Shown: piece by piece, positions 1-8,243 of the stretch | Numbering within the stretch: the stretch's first letter is position 1 | How the letters are laid out: each line of letters opens with the position of its first letter | From: Janthinobacterium rivuli | GTDB taxonomy: Bacteria; Pseudomonadota; Gammaproteobacteria; Burkholderiales; Burkholderiaceae_D | Assembly: GCF_009208735.1 (NCBI RefSeq) | Contig: NZ_WFLJ01000008.1 | Span: 186,001 to 250,000 of the forward strand | Length of the DNA stretch: 64,000 nucleotides | Direction of reading: 5' to 3' | The notes under the pieces: generated by a model | The model's input: only the letters and a program-made list of their open reading frames with translations | What the model was told of the DNA's origin: nothing | Database searches by the model: none | Program-made: the position numbers and the translations under genes

Positions 1-1255
1 CCGCGTCTTCCAGGCCGACGGACAAACGCATGGTGCCCTGCGTGATGCCCGCCTGCGCCAGTTGATCGTCGGGCACGCGGAAGTGCGTGGTGGAGGCGGG
101 ATGGATGACGAGCGATTTGGCGTCGCCCACGTTGGCCAGGTGCGAAAAGATCTTCAGGCTGTCGACGAAGCGCTGGCCGGCCGCGCGGTCGCCGCGCAGG
201 CGGAAGGTGAACACGCCGCCCGCGCCTTTCGGCAGCAGCGTTTTCGCCAGTTCGTAATCGGGATGCGAGGGCAGTTCGGGGTAGGAGACGGATTCCACGG
301 CCGGATTGGCCAGCAAAAAGTCGATGATCTTGCGCGTGTTGGCCACGTGGCGGTCCATGCGCAAGCCCAGGGTTTCGATGCCTTGCAAGATGGCGAAGGC
401 ATTGTGCGGGCTCATGACGGCGCCGAAATCGCGCAAGCCTTCGCGCCGCGCGCGCAGGGCGAACGGCGCCACCGTCGACTCTTCGGCGAAGACCATGCCG
501 TGGAAGCCGTCATACGGTTCGCACAGTTCGGCGAAGCGGCCCGACTTGTCGTAGGCCGCCTGCCAGTCGAAGGTGCCGCCATCGACGAGCAGGCCGCCGA
601 TGGCCGTGCCATGGCCGCATAAAAACTTGGTGGCCGAGTGGAACACCAGGTCGGCGCCGTGCTCGAAGGGGCGCAGCAGATACGGCGTGGTAAACGTCGA
701 ATCGAGCATCAGCGGCAAGTGATGTTCGTGCGCCAGGGCGGCGATCCGGGGGATGTCCAGCACGTCGAGGCCGGGATTGCCCAGGGTTTCGGCGAAGAGT
801 ACTTTCGTATTCGGGCGGATGGCGGCGCGCCAGGCATCCGCGTCGCGCGGGTCGACAAAGGTCGTCTCGATGCCGAAGCGTTTCAAGGTATAGGCCAGCA
901 GGTTGTGCGAGCCGCCGTACAGGGCGCGCGAGGCGACGATGTGCGAACCGGCGCCGGCGATGGTGGACAAGCCCAGGTGCATGGCGGCCTGGCCGCTGGC
1001 CGTGGCGAGGCCGGCCACGCCCCCTTCGAGTGCGGCGATGCGTTCTTCCAGCACGGCGTTGGTTGGATTCGAGATGCGCGAGTAGACGTGGCCGGCCCGC
1101 TCCATATTGAACAGCGAGGCCGCATGTTCCGAGCTCTTGAAGGCGAACGAAGAGGTGAAATGGATGGGCGTGGCGCGCGCGCCCGTCGCCGGGTCGGGCG
1201 CTGCGCCCGCATGCAGGGATAAAGTATCGAAACCGGGGTATTTCGGGCCGCTCAT
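1..1255 (-). CDS. metY: O-acetylhomoserine sulfhydrylase (MetY), C-terminus beyond window
   Basis: This is a PLP-dependent enzyme of the Cys/Met-metabolism family. It makes homocysteine from O-acetylhomoserine and sulfide in the cytoplasm. Translation of the minus strand from the ATG at 1253-1255 begins MSGPKYPGFDTLSLHAG and stays open to the window edge (418 codons). Family hallmarks are the YSRISNPT segment near residue 60 and the SATKF motif carrying the PLP lysine near residue 208. Full members are about 425-430 residues, so only a few C-terminal residues are missing. The call as MetY rather than cystathionine gamma-synthase rests on the N-terminal FDTLSLHAG pattern and the length. Confidence 0.9.
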   Translation of the reverse strand, partial: MSGPKYPGFDTLSLHAGAAPDPATGARATPIHFTSSFAFKSSEHAASLFNMERAGHVYSRISNPTNAVLEERIAALEGGVAGLATASGQAAMHLGLSTIAGAGSHIVASRALYGGSHNLLAYTLKRFGIETTFVDPRDADAWRAAIRPNTKVLFAETLGNPGLDVLDIPRIAALAHEHHLPLMLDSTFTTPYLLRPFEHGADLVFHSATKFLCGHGTAIGGLLVDGGTFDWQAAYDKSGRFAELCEPYDGFHGMVFAEESTVAPFALRARREGLRDFGAVMSPHNAFAILQGIETLGLRMDRHVANTRKIIDFLLANPAVESVSYPELPSHPDYELAKTLLPKGAGGVFTFRLRGDRAAGQRFVDSLKIFSHLANVGDAKSLVIHPASTTHFRVPDDQLAQAGITQGTMRLSVGLEDA

Positions 1256-1518
1256 GGTGTCTCCGCCAAGTTTTATAGTGGCAAGATCGTAACCTGATTT
1301 GCAGCGGAGCAAAAGGGCTCCTGTGCAGGGCGCATGGCGCCGTGCTGGCGGGTGGCGCGTGTAACCTGCAGTGTAAAAAAAGTGACCGGCACGGTGCGGC
1401 GGTGGTAGGATATCGGATCAGCGATATTCGGGCTGTTTGACCTGTGCGCGTGCGCCGCGCCGCAGGGAAGGCGGCTACGTGCCAGCGAAATCCTGGGCTT
1501 CAGGCGAACTCTCATCGC

Positions 1519-2163
1519 ATGTCCACCAAGAAAGATTTTATGCCCGCAATATCGTTCGACGGCGCCCTTGCCGTGCCCGGACCTTCTATCGTCGACGGCC
1601 TGTGCCACGCAGGCTGGCTCATGCAAGAGCATTTTATCTCCCCTGAACTGAGCCGCCAGCTGGCCGCCGAATGCGTGCAATCCATGCTCAGCGGCAAGAT
1701 GAAGGGTGCCGGCGTGGGCAGCGGCCATGCACCGCTGCTGCAGCCGGACATCCGCGGCGACCATATCGAATGGCTGGAAACGGGCCGCTCAGCCGCTTGC
1801 GACCGCTACCTGGAACACATGGAAACGCTGCGCTGCATGCTCAACCGCGAGCTGTTCCTGGGACTGGACGAGTACGAAAGCCATTTCGCCCTGTACGCGC
1901 CGGGCGCCTTTTACCGGGCTCATCTGGACCGTTTCCGCGACGACGACAAGCGCACCGTGTCCGTCGTGCTGTACCTGAACGATGACTGGCTGCCCGAACA
2001 CGGCGGCGCGCTGCGCCTGCACCCGCAGGGCGGCGAGCACATCGATATCGCGCCGCAGGCGGGGCGCATGGCGATGTTCATGTCGGGCGAGATGCTGCAC
2101 GAAGTGTTGCCGACGGCGCGCGAGCGCCTGTCGATAGCCGGCTGGTTCCGCCGCAGGGCGTGA
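1519..2163 (+). CDS. 2OG-Fe(II) oxygenase (SM-20/prolyl-4-hydroxylase type)
   Basis: Predicted iron- and 2-oxoglutarate-dependent hydroxylase of about 214 residues. The metal triad is visible as H-x-D in YRAHLDRF and the distal histidine in MLHEVLP. An arginine for 2-oxoglutarate follows in RERLSIAGWF. The double-stranded beta-helix fills the C-terminal half. The frame is open upstream to 1444, but the first 25 residues there look like non-coding translation, so the ATG at 1519 is preferred (1540 is also possible). The substrate cannot be told. A REP-like palindrome follows the stop. Confidence 0.75.
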   Translation: MSTKKDFMPAISFDGALAVPGPSIVDGLCHAGWLMQEHFISPELSRQLAAECVQSMLSGKMKGAGVGSGHAPLLQPDIRGDHIEWLETGRSAACDRYLEHMETLRCMLNRELFLGLDEYESHFALYAPGAFYRAHLDRFRDDDKRTVSVVLYLNDDWLPEHGGALRLHPQGGEHIDIAPQAGRMAMFMSGEMLHEVLPTARERLSIAGWFRRRA

Positions 2164-2189
2164 AAAACTACTGCGCGTCGCGGGGCACG

Positions 2190-2262
2190 GCCGGCGATGC
2201 TCACGGTACTCGCGTACCGCTGCGCTTCTCGGCCGCGCCGCGCATCCGCTCGCTACGTTTTT
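2190..2262. repeat. REP-like intergenic palindrome, copy A
   Basis: The intergenic stretch holds CTCACGGTACTCGCGTACCG, with the self-complementary core GGTACTCGCGTACC, flanked by GC-rich arms. A related core, GTACTTGCGTAC, sits in the palindrome at 5203-5291. Both lie just outside coding ends, as is typical of dispersed extragenic palindromes. Assignment to one family is inference from two copies. Confidence 0.45.
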
Positions 2263-2385
2263 CTTGCCTGACAATCCCCCTCGATTTGATTGCGCGCAAG
2301 GCTGGATTTTTCCGCAGGCATAGGCTACAGTCGCAGTAAGGGCTAGAATAACTAAAATACCAATCACGCGGACAGGACGGCCAAT

Positions 2386-2832
2386 ATGAAAGTATCTGAA
2401 ATTCTCCAAGTCAAGGGCAATATCCTCTACACGGTCACGCCTGACCAGCCCCTGCTTGACGCGGCCAATACCATGGCTGAAAAAGACATCGGTTCGCTGG
2501 TGGTCATGGAATTTGGCGACCTGGTCGGCATGCTGACCTTCCGCGAAGTGTTGAACGCGCTGCATGAAAACGCAGGCCAGATCGGCGGCGGCACCGTGCG
2601 CAAGCACATGGATGACCACCCGATCACCGTGACCCCGGATACGGAAGTCAATGAAGTGCGCCGCATCATGCTGGAAAAGCACGCGCGCTACCTGCCCGTC
2701 ATGAATGCCAAGACCTTGCTGGGCGTCATTTCCTTCTACGACGTGGCGCGTGCCGTGCTCGAAGCGCAAAGCTTTGAAAACCAGATGCTCAAGGCGTACA
2801 TCCGCGACTGGCCGGCCGAAACCACCGATTAA
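2386..2832 (+). CDS. CBS-domain pair protein
   Basis: A 148-residue protein made of two CBS repeats, roughly residues 8-60 and 72-130. These form a Bateman module that usually binds adenine nucleotides or S-adenosyl ligands as an energy or redox sensor. The first repeat carries LLDAANTMAEKDIGSLVVM and the second HPITVTPDTEVNEVRRIM. No enzymatic domain is attached, so it probably regulates a partner protein. It stands alone, with its own terminator directly downstream. Confidence 0.85.
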   Translation: MKVSEILQVKGNILYTVTPDQPLLDAANTMAEKDIGSLVVMEFGDLVGMLTFREVLNALHENAGQIGGGTVRKHMDDHPITVTPDTEVNEVRRIMLEKHARYLPVMNAKTLLGVISFYDVARAVLEAQSFENQMLKAYIRDWPAETTD

Positions 2833-2854
2833 GCTTTGCTCCTGCAGTAAAAAC

Positions 2855-2877
2855 AACGCCGGCACCGCCGGCGTTTT
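2855..2877 (+). terminator. Rho-independent terminator after the CBS gene
   Basis: The hairpin AACGCCGGC-ACC-GCCGGCGTTTT follows the stop at 2832 by 22 bases. The T run is short, but the stem is strong and perfectly paired. Confidence 0.7.
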
Positions 2878-2900
2878 GCATGGACTCGTCACAGTGGCGC

Positions 2901-5162
2901 CTAGGCGGCGCCCTGCAGCGCCTCATTGTTCAGCCAGCTGCCCAGCGCCGTGGCCGTCATGGGGCGGGCGAACAGGAAACCTTGCGCCATCGGGCAGCCC
3001 AGCGCCTGCAGGATTTGCGCCTGTCGCTCGTCTTCCACGCCTTCGGCGATCACGGCCAGGCCCAGGTTGCGGCCCAGCTGGATGACCATCTCGGCGATGC
3101 TGCTGCCACGCGCCGATCCCGTGATTTCCGTCACAAACGCGCGGTCGATCTTCAGGCGGTCGACCTGCAGCCGCTGCAAATAGGATAGGGAAGAAAAACC
3201 CGTGCCGAAGTCATCGATGGCGATGCTCACGCCCGTCTGCTTGATCTGCCACAACATCTTGATCAATAAATCGGGCTCTTCCATGGCCATCGATTCCGTG
3301 ATTTCCAGCTCGATGAACTCGGGCGGCGCCTGCGTCTCTTCCAGTGCCGCGCGCAGCATTTCCAGGAACAGCGGGTGGCGGAACTGCACTTGCGACACGT
3401 TGACGGACATGACGAAATTGCGGTGGCCCTGCTCGCGCAGCAGCACCAGTTCGCGGCAGGCTGTGCGCAGCACCCATTCACCGAGGTCGATGATGATGCC
3501 GGAATACTCGGCGATGGGGATGAAGCGGTCGGGCGAGATGAACTTGCCGTCCGGCGTCTGCCAGCGCAGCAGCGCTTCGGCGCCCACGGGGCGGCGCGTG
3601 GTCAGGTCGATCTGCGGTTGATACACGACAAACAGCTGGCCCTGGCTAAAGGCGGTGCGCAGCGCATGCATCATGCGCACGCGCTCGCGGATTTCGATAC
3701 CCATGCTGCGCGAAAAATAGAAGTGGCCGGCGCGCTGCTGGCTTTTCGCCCGTTTCAGGGCGATGTCGGCATCCTTCAGCGCATCGGCGCCCGTGCCCGC
3801 ATGTTCGCCCAGCCGCACCAGGCCCAGGGTGGCGGACAATTGCACGTCCTGGCCATCGATGCTGAACGGCGCCTGGAACAGGGCCAGGATATTGGCCGGG
3901 TTGACTTGCGACGAGTCGCCCAGCACGCAGAAAATGTCGCCGCCCAGGCGCGCCACCGTCAGTTGCGGTCCCAGCTGGGTTTGCAGGCGTCCTGCCACGG
4001 CCACCAGCAGCATGTCGCCGAACTGGTGCCCCAGCGCGTCGTTGGTCTCGGCAAAATGGTCGAGATCGACCAGCGACAGGGTGGCGTCGTCGCGCGCGGG
4101 ACCGGCCAGGGCGGCGTCGAGGATTTCGACCAGGCGCGTGCGGTTCGGCAGCTTCGACAATTGGTCATAGAAGGCGGCATTGTGCAGGTGCGACACGAGT
4201 TCCACGTTGTCCAGGCCCACGGCGACATTGCTGCAGAATACTTCCAGCAGGCTTTCATCGATGGCGGAAAGGGGGCGTGGCAGCACCAGGTAGGCGGCCG
4301 CATCGCGGCTGGCCTTGCCCGCGAAATACAGCGTGGCGTAGTCGTGCGCGTACACATTGCGCCGCTGCGCCAAGGTATGTTCGATGGCGGCCATCACGCG
4401 GGGGTTTTGCAGGCCGCACAGGGCGCTGTGCGGCAAGCTGGAAAAGCTGCCCGTGCAGGCCGAGACGAGCAGCTCCTTGCTGCCATTGTCCTGCAAATCC
4501 TGCACGCACAGCACGCCGTCGGCGCGGATGCCCAGCAGGTCGGCGATCTGCGCCAGCACGCCGGCCGAGAAATTCTGCACGCCATGCAGCGCCATCAGTT
4601 GCGTGCTGGCGTGGACGATACGGTCCAGGCCGCGCCGGCTGCTGCTGATCGAACGGATCTGCTCGTACGAACGGATGGCCGCCGTCACCGTCGTAAACAG
4701 CTTGATGCGCGTCAGTTCGGACTTGGTCTTGTAGTCGTTGATGTCGAAATCGCGGATGGCGTCGATTTCCGGCGCATAGCCGGGCTGGCCCGTGCGCAGG
4801 ATGATGCGCACGTCCGTCATTTTCAGGGTTTCGCGGATGTAGCGCACCAGGTGCAGGCCCGCGTCATCCTGCTCCATCACCACGTCGAGCAGGATGACGG
4901 CGATGTCGTCTTCATGCTTGAGCAGCTCGCGCGCCTGGCCGGCCGAGTAAGCATGCACGAATTCCAGGGGGCGGTGCTGCATTTCCAGGTTGCCCAGGGC
5001 GAAGGTGGTGGTGGAGTGAACGTCTTCATCGTCGTCGATGATCATCACCCGCCAGACGCTGCGCGGTGCGACGGCCAGCGGCGCCGCTGGTTGCTCATCG
5101 AGGAATACCAGGTCGTCGTGATCGTCCTTGTTGGCGTCAAGGGGGATGATCGGTGCGGGCAT
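2901..5162 (-). CDS. Response regulator with REC-DUF3369-GGDEF-EAL domains
   Basis: A cytoplasmic cyclic-di-GMP signalling protein of 753 residues. An N-terminal receiver domain (about 25-145, with MIIDDDEDVH and phosphoacceptor VILLDVVM) is followed by a DUF3369 region (about 150-320). A GGDEF domain comes next, with the signature degenerated to GGDIF, and then an EAL domain with intact EALLRW, DDFGTG and AEGVE motifs. It is therefore more likely a phosphodiesterase than a cyclase. The ATG at 5160-5162 is chosen because GGAGAAG lies eight bases upstream; an earlier TTG would place that site inside the coding sequence. No cognate kinase gene is adjacent. Confidence 0.88.
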   Translation of the reverse strand: MPAPIIPLDANKDDHDDLVFLDEQPAAPLAVAPRSVWRVMIIDDDEDVHSTTTFALGNLEMQHRPLEFVHAYSAGQARELLKHEDDIAVILLDVVMEQDDAGLHLVRYIRETLKMTDVRIILRTGQPGYAPEIDAIRDFDINDYKTKSELTRIKLFTTVTAAIRSYEQIRSISSSRRGLDRIVHASTQLMALHGVQNFSAGVLAQIADLLGIRADGVLCVQDLQDNGSKELLVSACTGSFSSLPHSALCGLQNPRVMAAIEHTLAQRRNVYAHDYATLYFAGKASRDAAAYLVLPRPLSAIDESLLEVFCSNVAVGLDNVELVSHLHNAAFYDQLSKLPNRTRLVEILDAALAGPARDDATLSLVDLDHFAETNDALGHQFGDMLLVAVAGRLQTQLGPQLTVARLGGDIFCVLGDSSQVNPANILALFQAPFSIDGQDVQLSATLGLVRLGEHAGTGADALKDADIALKRAKSQQRAGHFYFSRSMGIEIRERVRMMHALRTAFSQGQLFVVYQPQIDLTTRRPVGAEALLRWQTPDGKFISPDRFIPIAEYSGIIIDLGEWVLRTACRELVLLREQGHRNFVMSVNVSQVQFRHPLFLEMLRAALEETQAPPEFIELEITESMAMEEPDLLIKMLWQIKQTGVSIAIDDFGTGFSSLSYLQRLQVDRLKIDRAFVTEITGSARGSSIAEMVIQLGRNLGLAVIAEGVEDERQAQILQALGCPMAQGFLFARPMTATALGSWLNNEALQGAA

Positions 5163-5202
5163 GTATAGCTTCTCCAAGATGACTCAGTACGGAATGTGAG
5201 CA

Positions 5203-5291
5203 CATCAGAAATGCCCATGGCGTTGTTGCACCGCCTCGCCGTACTTGCGTACTGTCTTCGGCGGCGCGCCTAGCCCTGGCCATTTCTGATG
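5203..5291. repeat. Large imperfect palindrome (REP-like), copy B
   Basis: Outer arms CAGAAATGCCCA and TGGCCATTTCTG are near-perfect inverted repeats. Inside lies CCGCCTCGCCGTACTTGCG paired loosely with CTTCGGCGGCG. The core GTACTTGCGTAC resembles the palindrome near 2212. It sits 40 bases upstream of the regulator gene at 2901-5162 and could fold as a long cruciform or RNA hairpin. Confidence 0.5.
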
Positions 5292-5597
5292 CACTCAGGG
5301 CGCATCGAAAAAGCAGCACTCAAGTGTCTCCGAGGCTCGCCCATTTTCTGATCGCCCATCATCCAAGTATATAGCTATTTAACAAGCAAAATGTTTTTTT
5401 AAATCTATTCTGTGGAGCAATATTTCTTGTATTGCATGATTGCAACTCATATTTGGTGTTTTTTATATGAAAAAAATACACGGGATTTAAAAATGGCGAT
5501 TTTGGCGGGGCAATATCGGGGCTTGCCGCGGCATTAGCGGCATGGCATGCCCCGCAGGCTGGTAGAATTAGGTTTTCCAGTCCTCACACTTCCTACT
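5292..5597 (+). promoter_or_regulatory. AT-rich intergenic region upstream of aroC
   Basis: About 300 bases without a convincing gene. The middle (about 5355-5495) is far richer in A and T than its surroundings, with several T and A tracts. It probably carries the divergent promoters of aroC and the c-di-GMP regulator. No clear -35/-10 pair stands out. Confidence 0.4.
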
Positions 5598-6692
5598 ATG
5601 TCCGGCAATTCTTTTGGCAAGCTGTTTACTGTTACCACTTTCGGCGAATCGCATGGTCCGGCCATCGGCTGCGTGATCGATGGCTGCCCTCCAGGCCTGG
5701 TCCTGTCGGAAGCCGATATCCAGCCCGAACTGGACCGCCGCAAGCCGGGCACCTCGCGCCACGTGACGCAGCGCCAGGAATCCGATACGGTGGAAATCCT
5801 CTCCGGCGTGTACCAGGGTGTGACGACGGGGACGCCCATCGCGCTGCTGATCCGCAATGAAGACCAGCGCAGCAAGGATTACGGCAACATCGCGGAAAGT
5901 TTCCGCCCCGGCCACGCCGACTATACCTACTGGCATAAATACGGCGTGCGCGATCCGCGCGGCGGCGGACGCTCGTCGGCGCGCCTGACGGCGCCCGTCG
6001 TGGGCGCGGCGGCGATCGCCAAGAAATGGCTGCTGCAGCAGTACGGCACCACGTTCAAGGGCTGCATGAGCCAGCTGGGCGACATCGCCGTGCCGTTCCA
6101 GTCGTGGGAGCACGTGCATGCGAACCCGTTCTTTGCCGCCAGCGGCGACGCGGACCTGATCGCGCGCATGGAAGAGGCCATGGACCAGTTGCGCCGCGAC
6201 GGCGATTCCATCGGCGCGCGCATCGACGTGATCGCGCAAAACGTGCCGGTGGGACTGGGCCAGCCCATCTACGACAAGCTCGACGCCGACATCGCCTACG
6301 CCATGATGGGCATCAATGCCGTCAAGGGCGTGGAAATCGGCGCCGGTTTCGATTCGGTGGCGCAAAAGGGTTCCGAGCATGGCGACGAGCTGACGCCGGA
6401 AGGCTTTATCGGCAATAACGCCGGCGGCGTACTGGGCGGCATCTCGACGGGGCAGGATATCAGCGTGTCGATCGCCATCAAGCCGACGTCGTCGATCCGC
6501 ACGCCGCGCCGTTCGATCGATAAAGAGGGCAATCCCGTGATGGTGGAAACGTTCGGCCGCCACGACCCGTGCGTGGGCATCCGCGCCACGCCGATCGCCG
6601 AAGCCATGCTGGCGCTGGTGCTGATCGACCACGCCCTGATGCACCGCGCGCAGTGCGGCGATGTGTCGGTATCGACGCCGAAGTTGAAATAA
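5598..6692 (+). CDS. aroC: Chorismate synthase
   Basis: Catalyses the last shikimate-pathway step, conversion of 5-enolpyruvylshikimate-3-phosphate to chorismate, with reduced FMN. The 364-residue product begins [20 protein letters not shown], the classic N-terminal signature. It continues with GCPPGL, RRKPG and the [11 protein letters not shown] motif, and ends with a typical [13 protein letters not shown]. The frame is open upstream, but the ATG at 5598 matches the usual start and length. It is a stand-alone gene here. Confidence 0.97.
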   Translation: MSGNSFGKLFTVTTFGESHGPAIGCVIDGCPPGLVLSEADIQPELDRRKPGTSRHVTQRQESDTVEILSGVYQGVTTGTPIALLIRNEDQRSKDYGNIAESFRPGHADYTYWHKYGVRDPRGGGRSSARLTAPVVGAAAIAKKWLLQQYGTTFKGCMSQLGDIAVPFQSWEHVHANPFFAASGDADLIARMEEAMDQLRRDGDSIGARIDVIAQNVPVGLGQPIYDKLDADIAYAMMGINAVKGVEIGAGFDSVAQKGSEHGDELTPEGFIGNNAGGVLGGISTGQDISVSIAIKPTSSIRTPRRSIDKEGNPVMVETFGRHDPCVGIRATPIAEAMLALVLIDHALMHRAQCGDVSVSTPKLK

Positions 6693-6746
6693 TGGACTCT
6701 TACCGGATTGGCGTGGCCGCGCCACGTCAATCCGGTAGCAAGCGCC

Positions 6747-8243
6747 TCAAGCCACTTTATTTGCCACCAATTCCAATTGGTGCCGCATCTCCACCGACTG
6801 CACCAATAACGCCCGGATATCGTTGATCAGGTTGAATTCCGTCTGGTTCAATTGAATCGGCGGGAAGCTGTCGTCCCAGTCGCCATATAAAAAGCCCGTG
6901 GGGTGGCCGTTGGCCGACAGCGGCAGCACGACGAAGCTGCGCGCTTCCGACAGCGTGGCCTTCCACCATTGCGGCAGCTTGGCGGCGAATTTCGGGTCGC
7001 GCGCGTTGTCGATGAAGATCACGCGGTCGCTATTGAGGGCCGCATGGAAGACGTTTGGCTCATACGCGTCGCCAAATACCATCAGATCCTGCAGGTCGGC
7101 CATGCCTTCGCCCATGCTGATGCGCGCCGAATACAGATGATCCCTGTGGTTGCGCACGAACGCCACCGAGCGTGAAAAATCAAAACCCTGGTGCAGCGTT
7201 TCGAGGGCCATCGACACCATCTGGCCCGGACTGGCGCTGCCGATGGCGCCGCGCAGGTCGGCCAGGCCGCCGATCAGCACGCGGTTGCCTTCGGCGCGCA
7301 TGCGCGTCGATGCCAGCTGGCGCGCGCGCCGTTCGGCCGGTTTCGACAGGGGGGCGATCGACAGGTCGGCCGCCGCCATGGCTTTCGCCTTGTCGACCGC
7401 CGCCACCAGGTCGGTGGCGGTGATGCCCAGGGTGCCCGCGTAGTCGTCGATCAGTGCATGCACCTGCGCCGCGCCGGCCGCGTCGTCATGCCACAGCGAG
7501 TCGGCGCAGCGCGCCGCCATGGTCGACAAGCCTGCCATCCAGTCGGCGCCGCTGACGGGCGAGTCGTCCGGCGACGGTTCCATCGGGCGCATGCCGTTGA
7601 TCAGATGCTGCGGCAAGCCCCAGTGGGCGGCCGTGGCATAGCCCACCTCCGGCAGCGACAGGCCGAGGATTTCGCGCGCGGCGGCGGCCTCGTTGCCGGG
7701 GCCCGCGTGCGCCTGCATGCGCGCCCAGAAATCCGTCATATAGAACGTTACCATCATGCGGCCCAGGGTGTGCAGCATCGAGCAGACGACGGCCTGCTCC
7801 GCCTGCAGGCTGCCGGCGCTGGTGGCCACCTGCTGCGCCACCATCCCGGCCAGCACGGCCTTTTCCATTTCCACGTGGGCGCTGACGGAGTCGGGCGAGG
7901 CCTGTGACAGCTCCTCGATCAGTTTCAGGCCCAGCGCCAGGTGGCCGATGGCGTCGATGCCCAGCACCAGCACGGCCTTCGACACCGTGTTGACGCGCTG
8001 GCCGAAGGCCGAATACATGCCGCTGTTGGCCAGCCTGAGCACCTTGTGCGTGAGGACAGGGTCGGACAACACCGTTTGCGTGATGTCGAATTCGTGGTCA
8101 TCCTCGCCGCGCATGGCGCCCAGGATGGCGCTGATGGCTTTGGCGAAGCCGGGCATGTCGCCCTGCTGGCGCGTGCGCGCCCACAGCAGGTCCAGGGTGT
8201 TTTTGCCGAGCTGTGTCGGCGCCGTGAAATGACCTGGATTCAT
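6747..8243 (-). CDS. HDOD-domain signalling protein with C-terminal GAF-like region
   Basis: A 498-residue protein. Residues about 20-230 form an HDOD domain, a non-catalytic HD-GYP relative common in signalling proteins, seen as LTHKVLRLANSGMY and VVCSMLHTLGRMM. The C-terminal third resembles a GAF-type sensor. The start ATG overlaps the stop of the upstream PAS-GGDEF-EAL gene by four bases (ATGA), so the two are translationally coupled. It probably modulates or senses c-di-GMP signalling; the ligand is unknown. Confidence 0.82.
   Translation of the reverse strand: MNPGHFTAPTQLGKNTLDLLWARTRQQGDMPGFAKAISAILGAMRGEDDHEFDITQTVLSDPVLTHKVLRLANSGMYSAFGQRVNTVSKAVLVLGIDAIGHLALGLKLIEELSQASPDSVSAHVEMEKAVLAGMVAQQVATSAGSLQAEQAVVCSMLHTLGRMMVTFYMTDFWARMQAHAGPGNEAAAAREILGLSLPEVGYATAAHWGLPQHLINGMRPMEPSPDDSPVSGADWMAGLSTMAARCADSLWHDDAAGAAQVHALIDDYAGTLGITATDLVAAVDKAKAMAAADLSIAPLSKPAERRARQLASTRMRAEGNRVLIGGLADLRGAIGSASPGQMVSMALETLHQGFDFSRSVAFVRNHRDHLYSARISMGEGMADLQDLMVFGDAYEPNVFHAALNSDRVIFIDNARDPKFAAKLPQWWKATLSEARSFVVLPLSANGHPTGFLYGDWDDSFPPIQLNQTEFNLINDIRALLVQSVEMRHQLELVANKVA

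Noticed and set aside
3375..5168. A 597-codon open frame opposite the REC-DUF3369-GGDEF-EAL gene
   Set aside because: It is rich in Gln, Ala, Arg, His and Val, as expected for the complement of a GC-rich gene, and has no recognisable domain. The minus-strand gene has clear motifs throughout.
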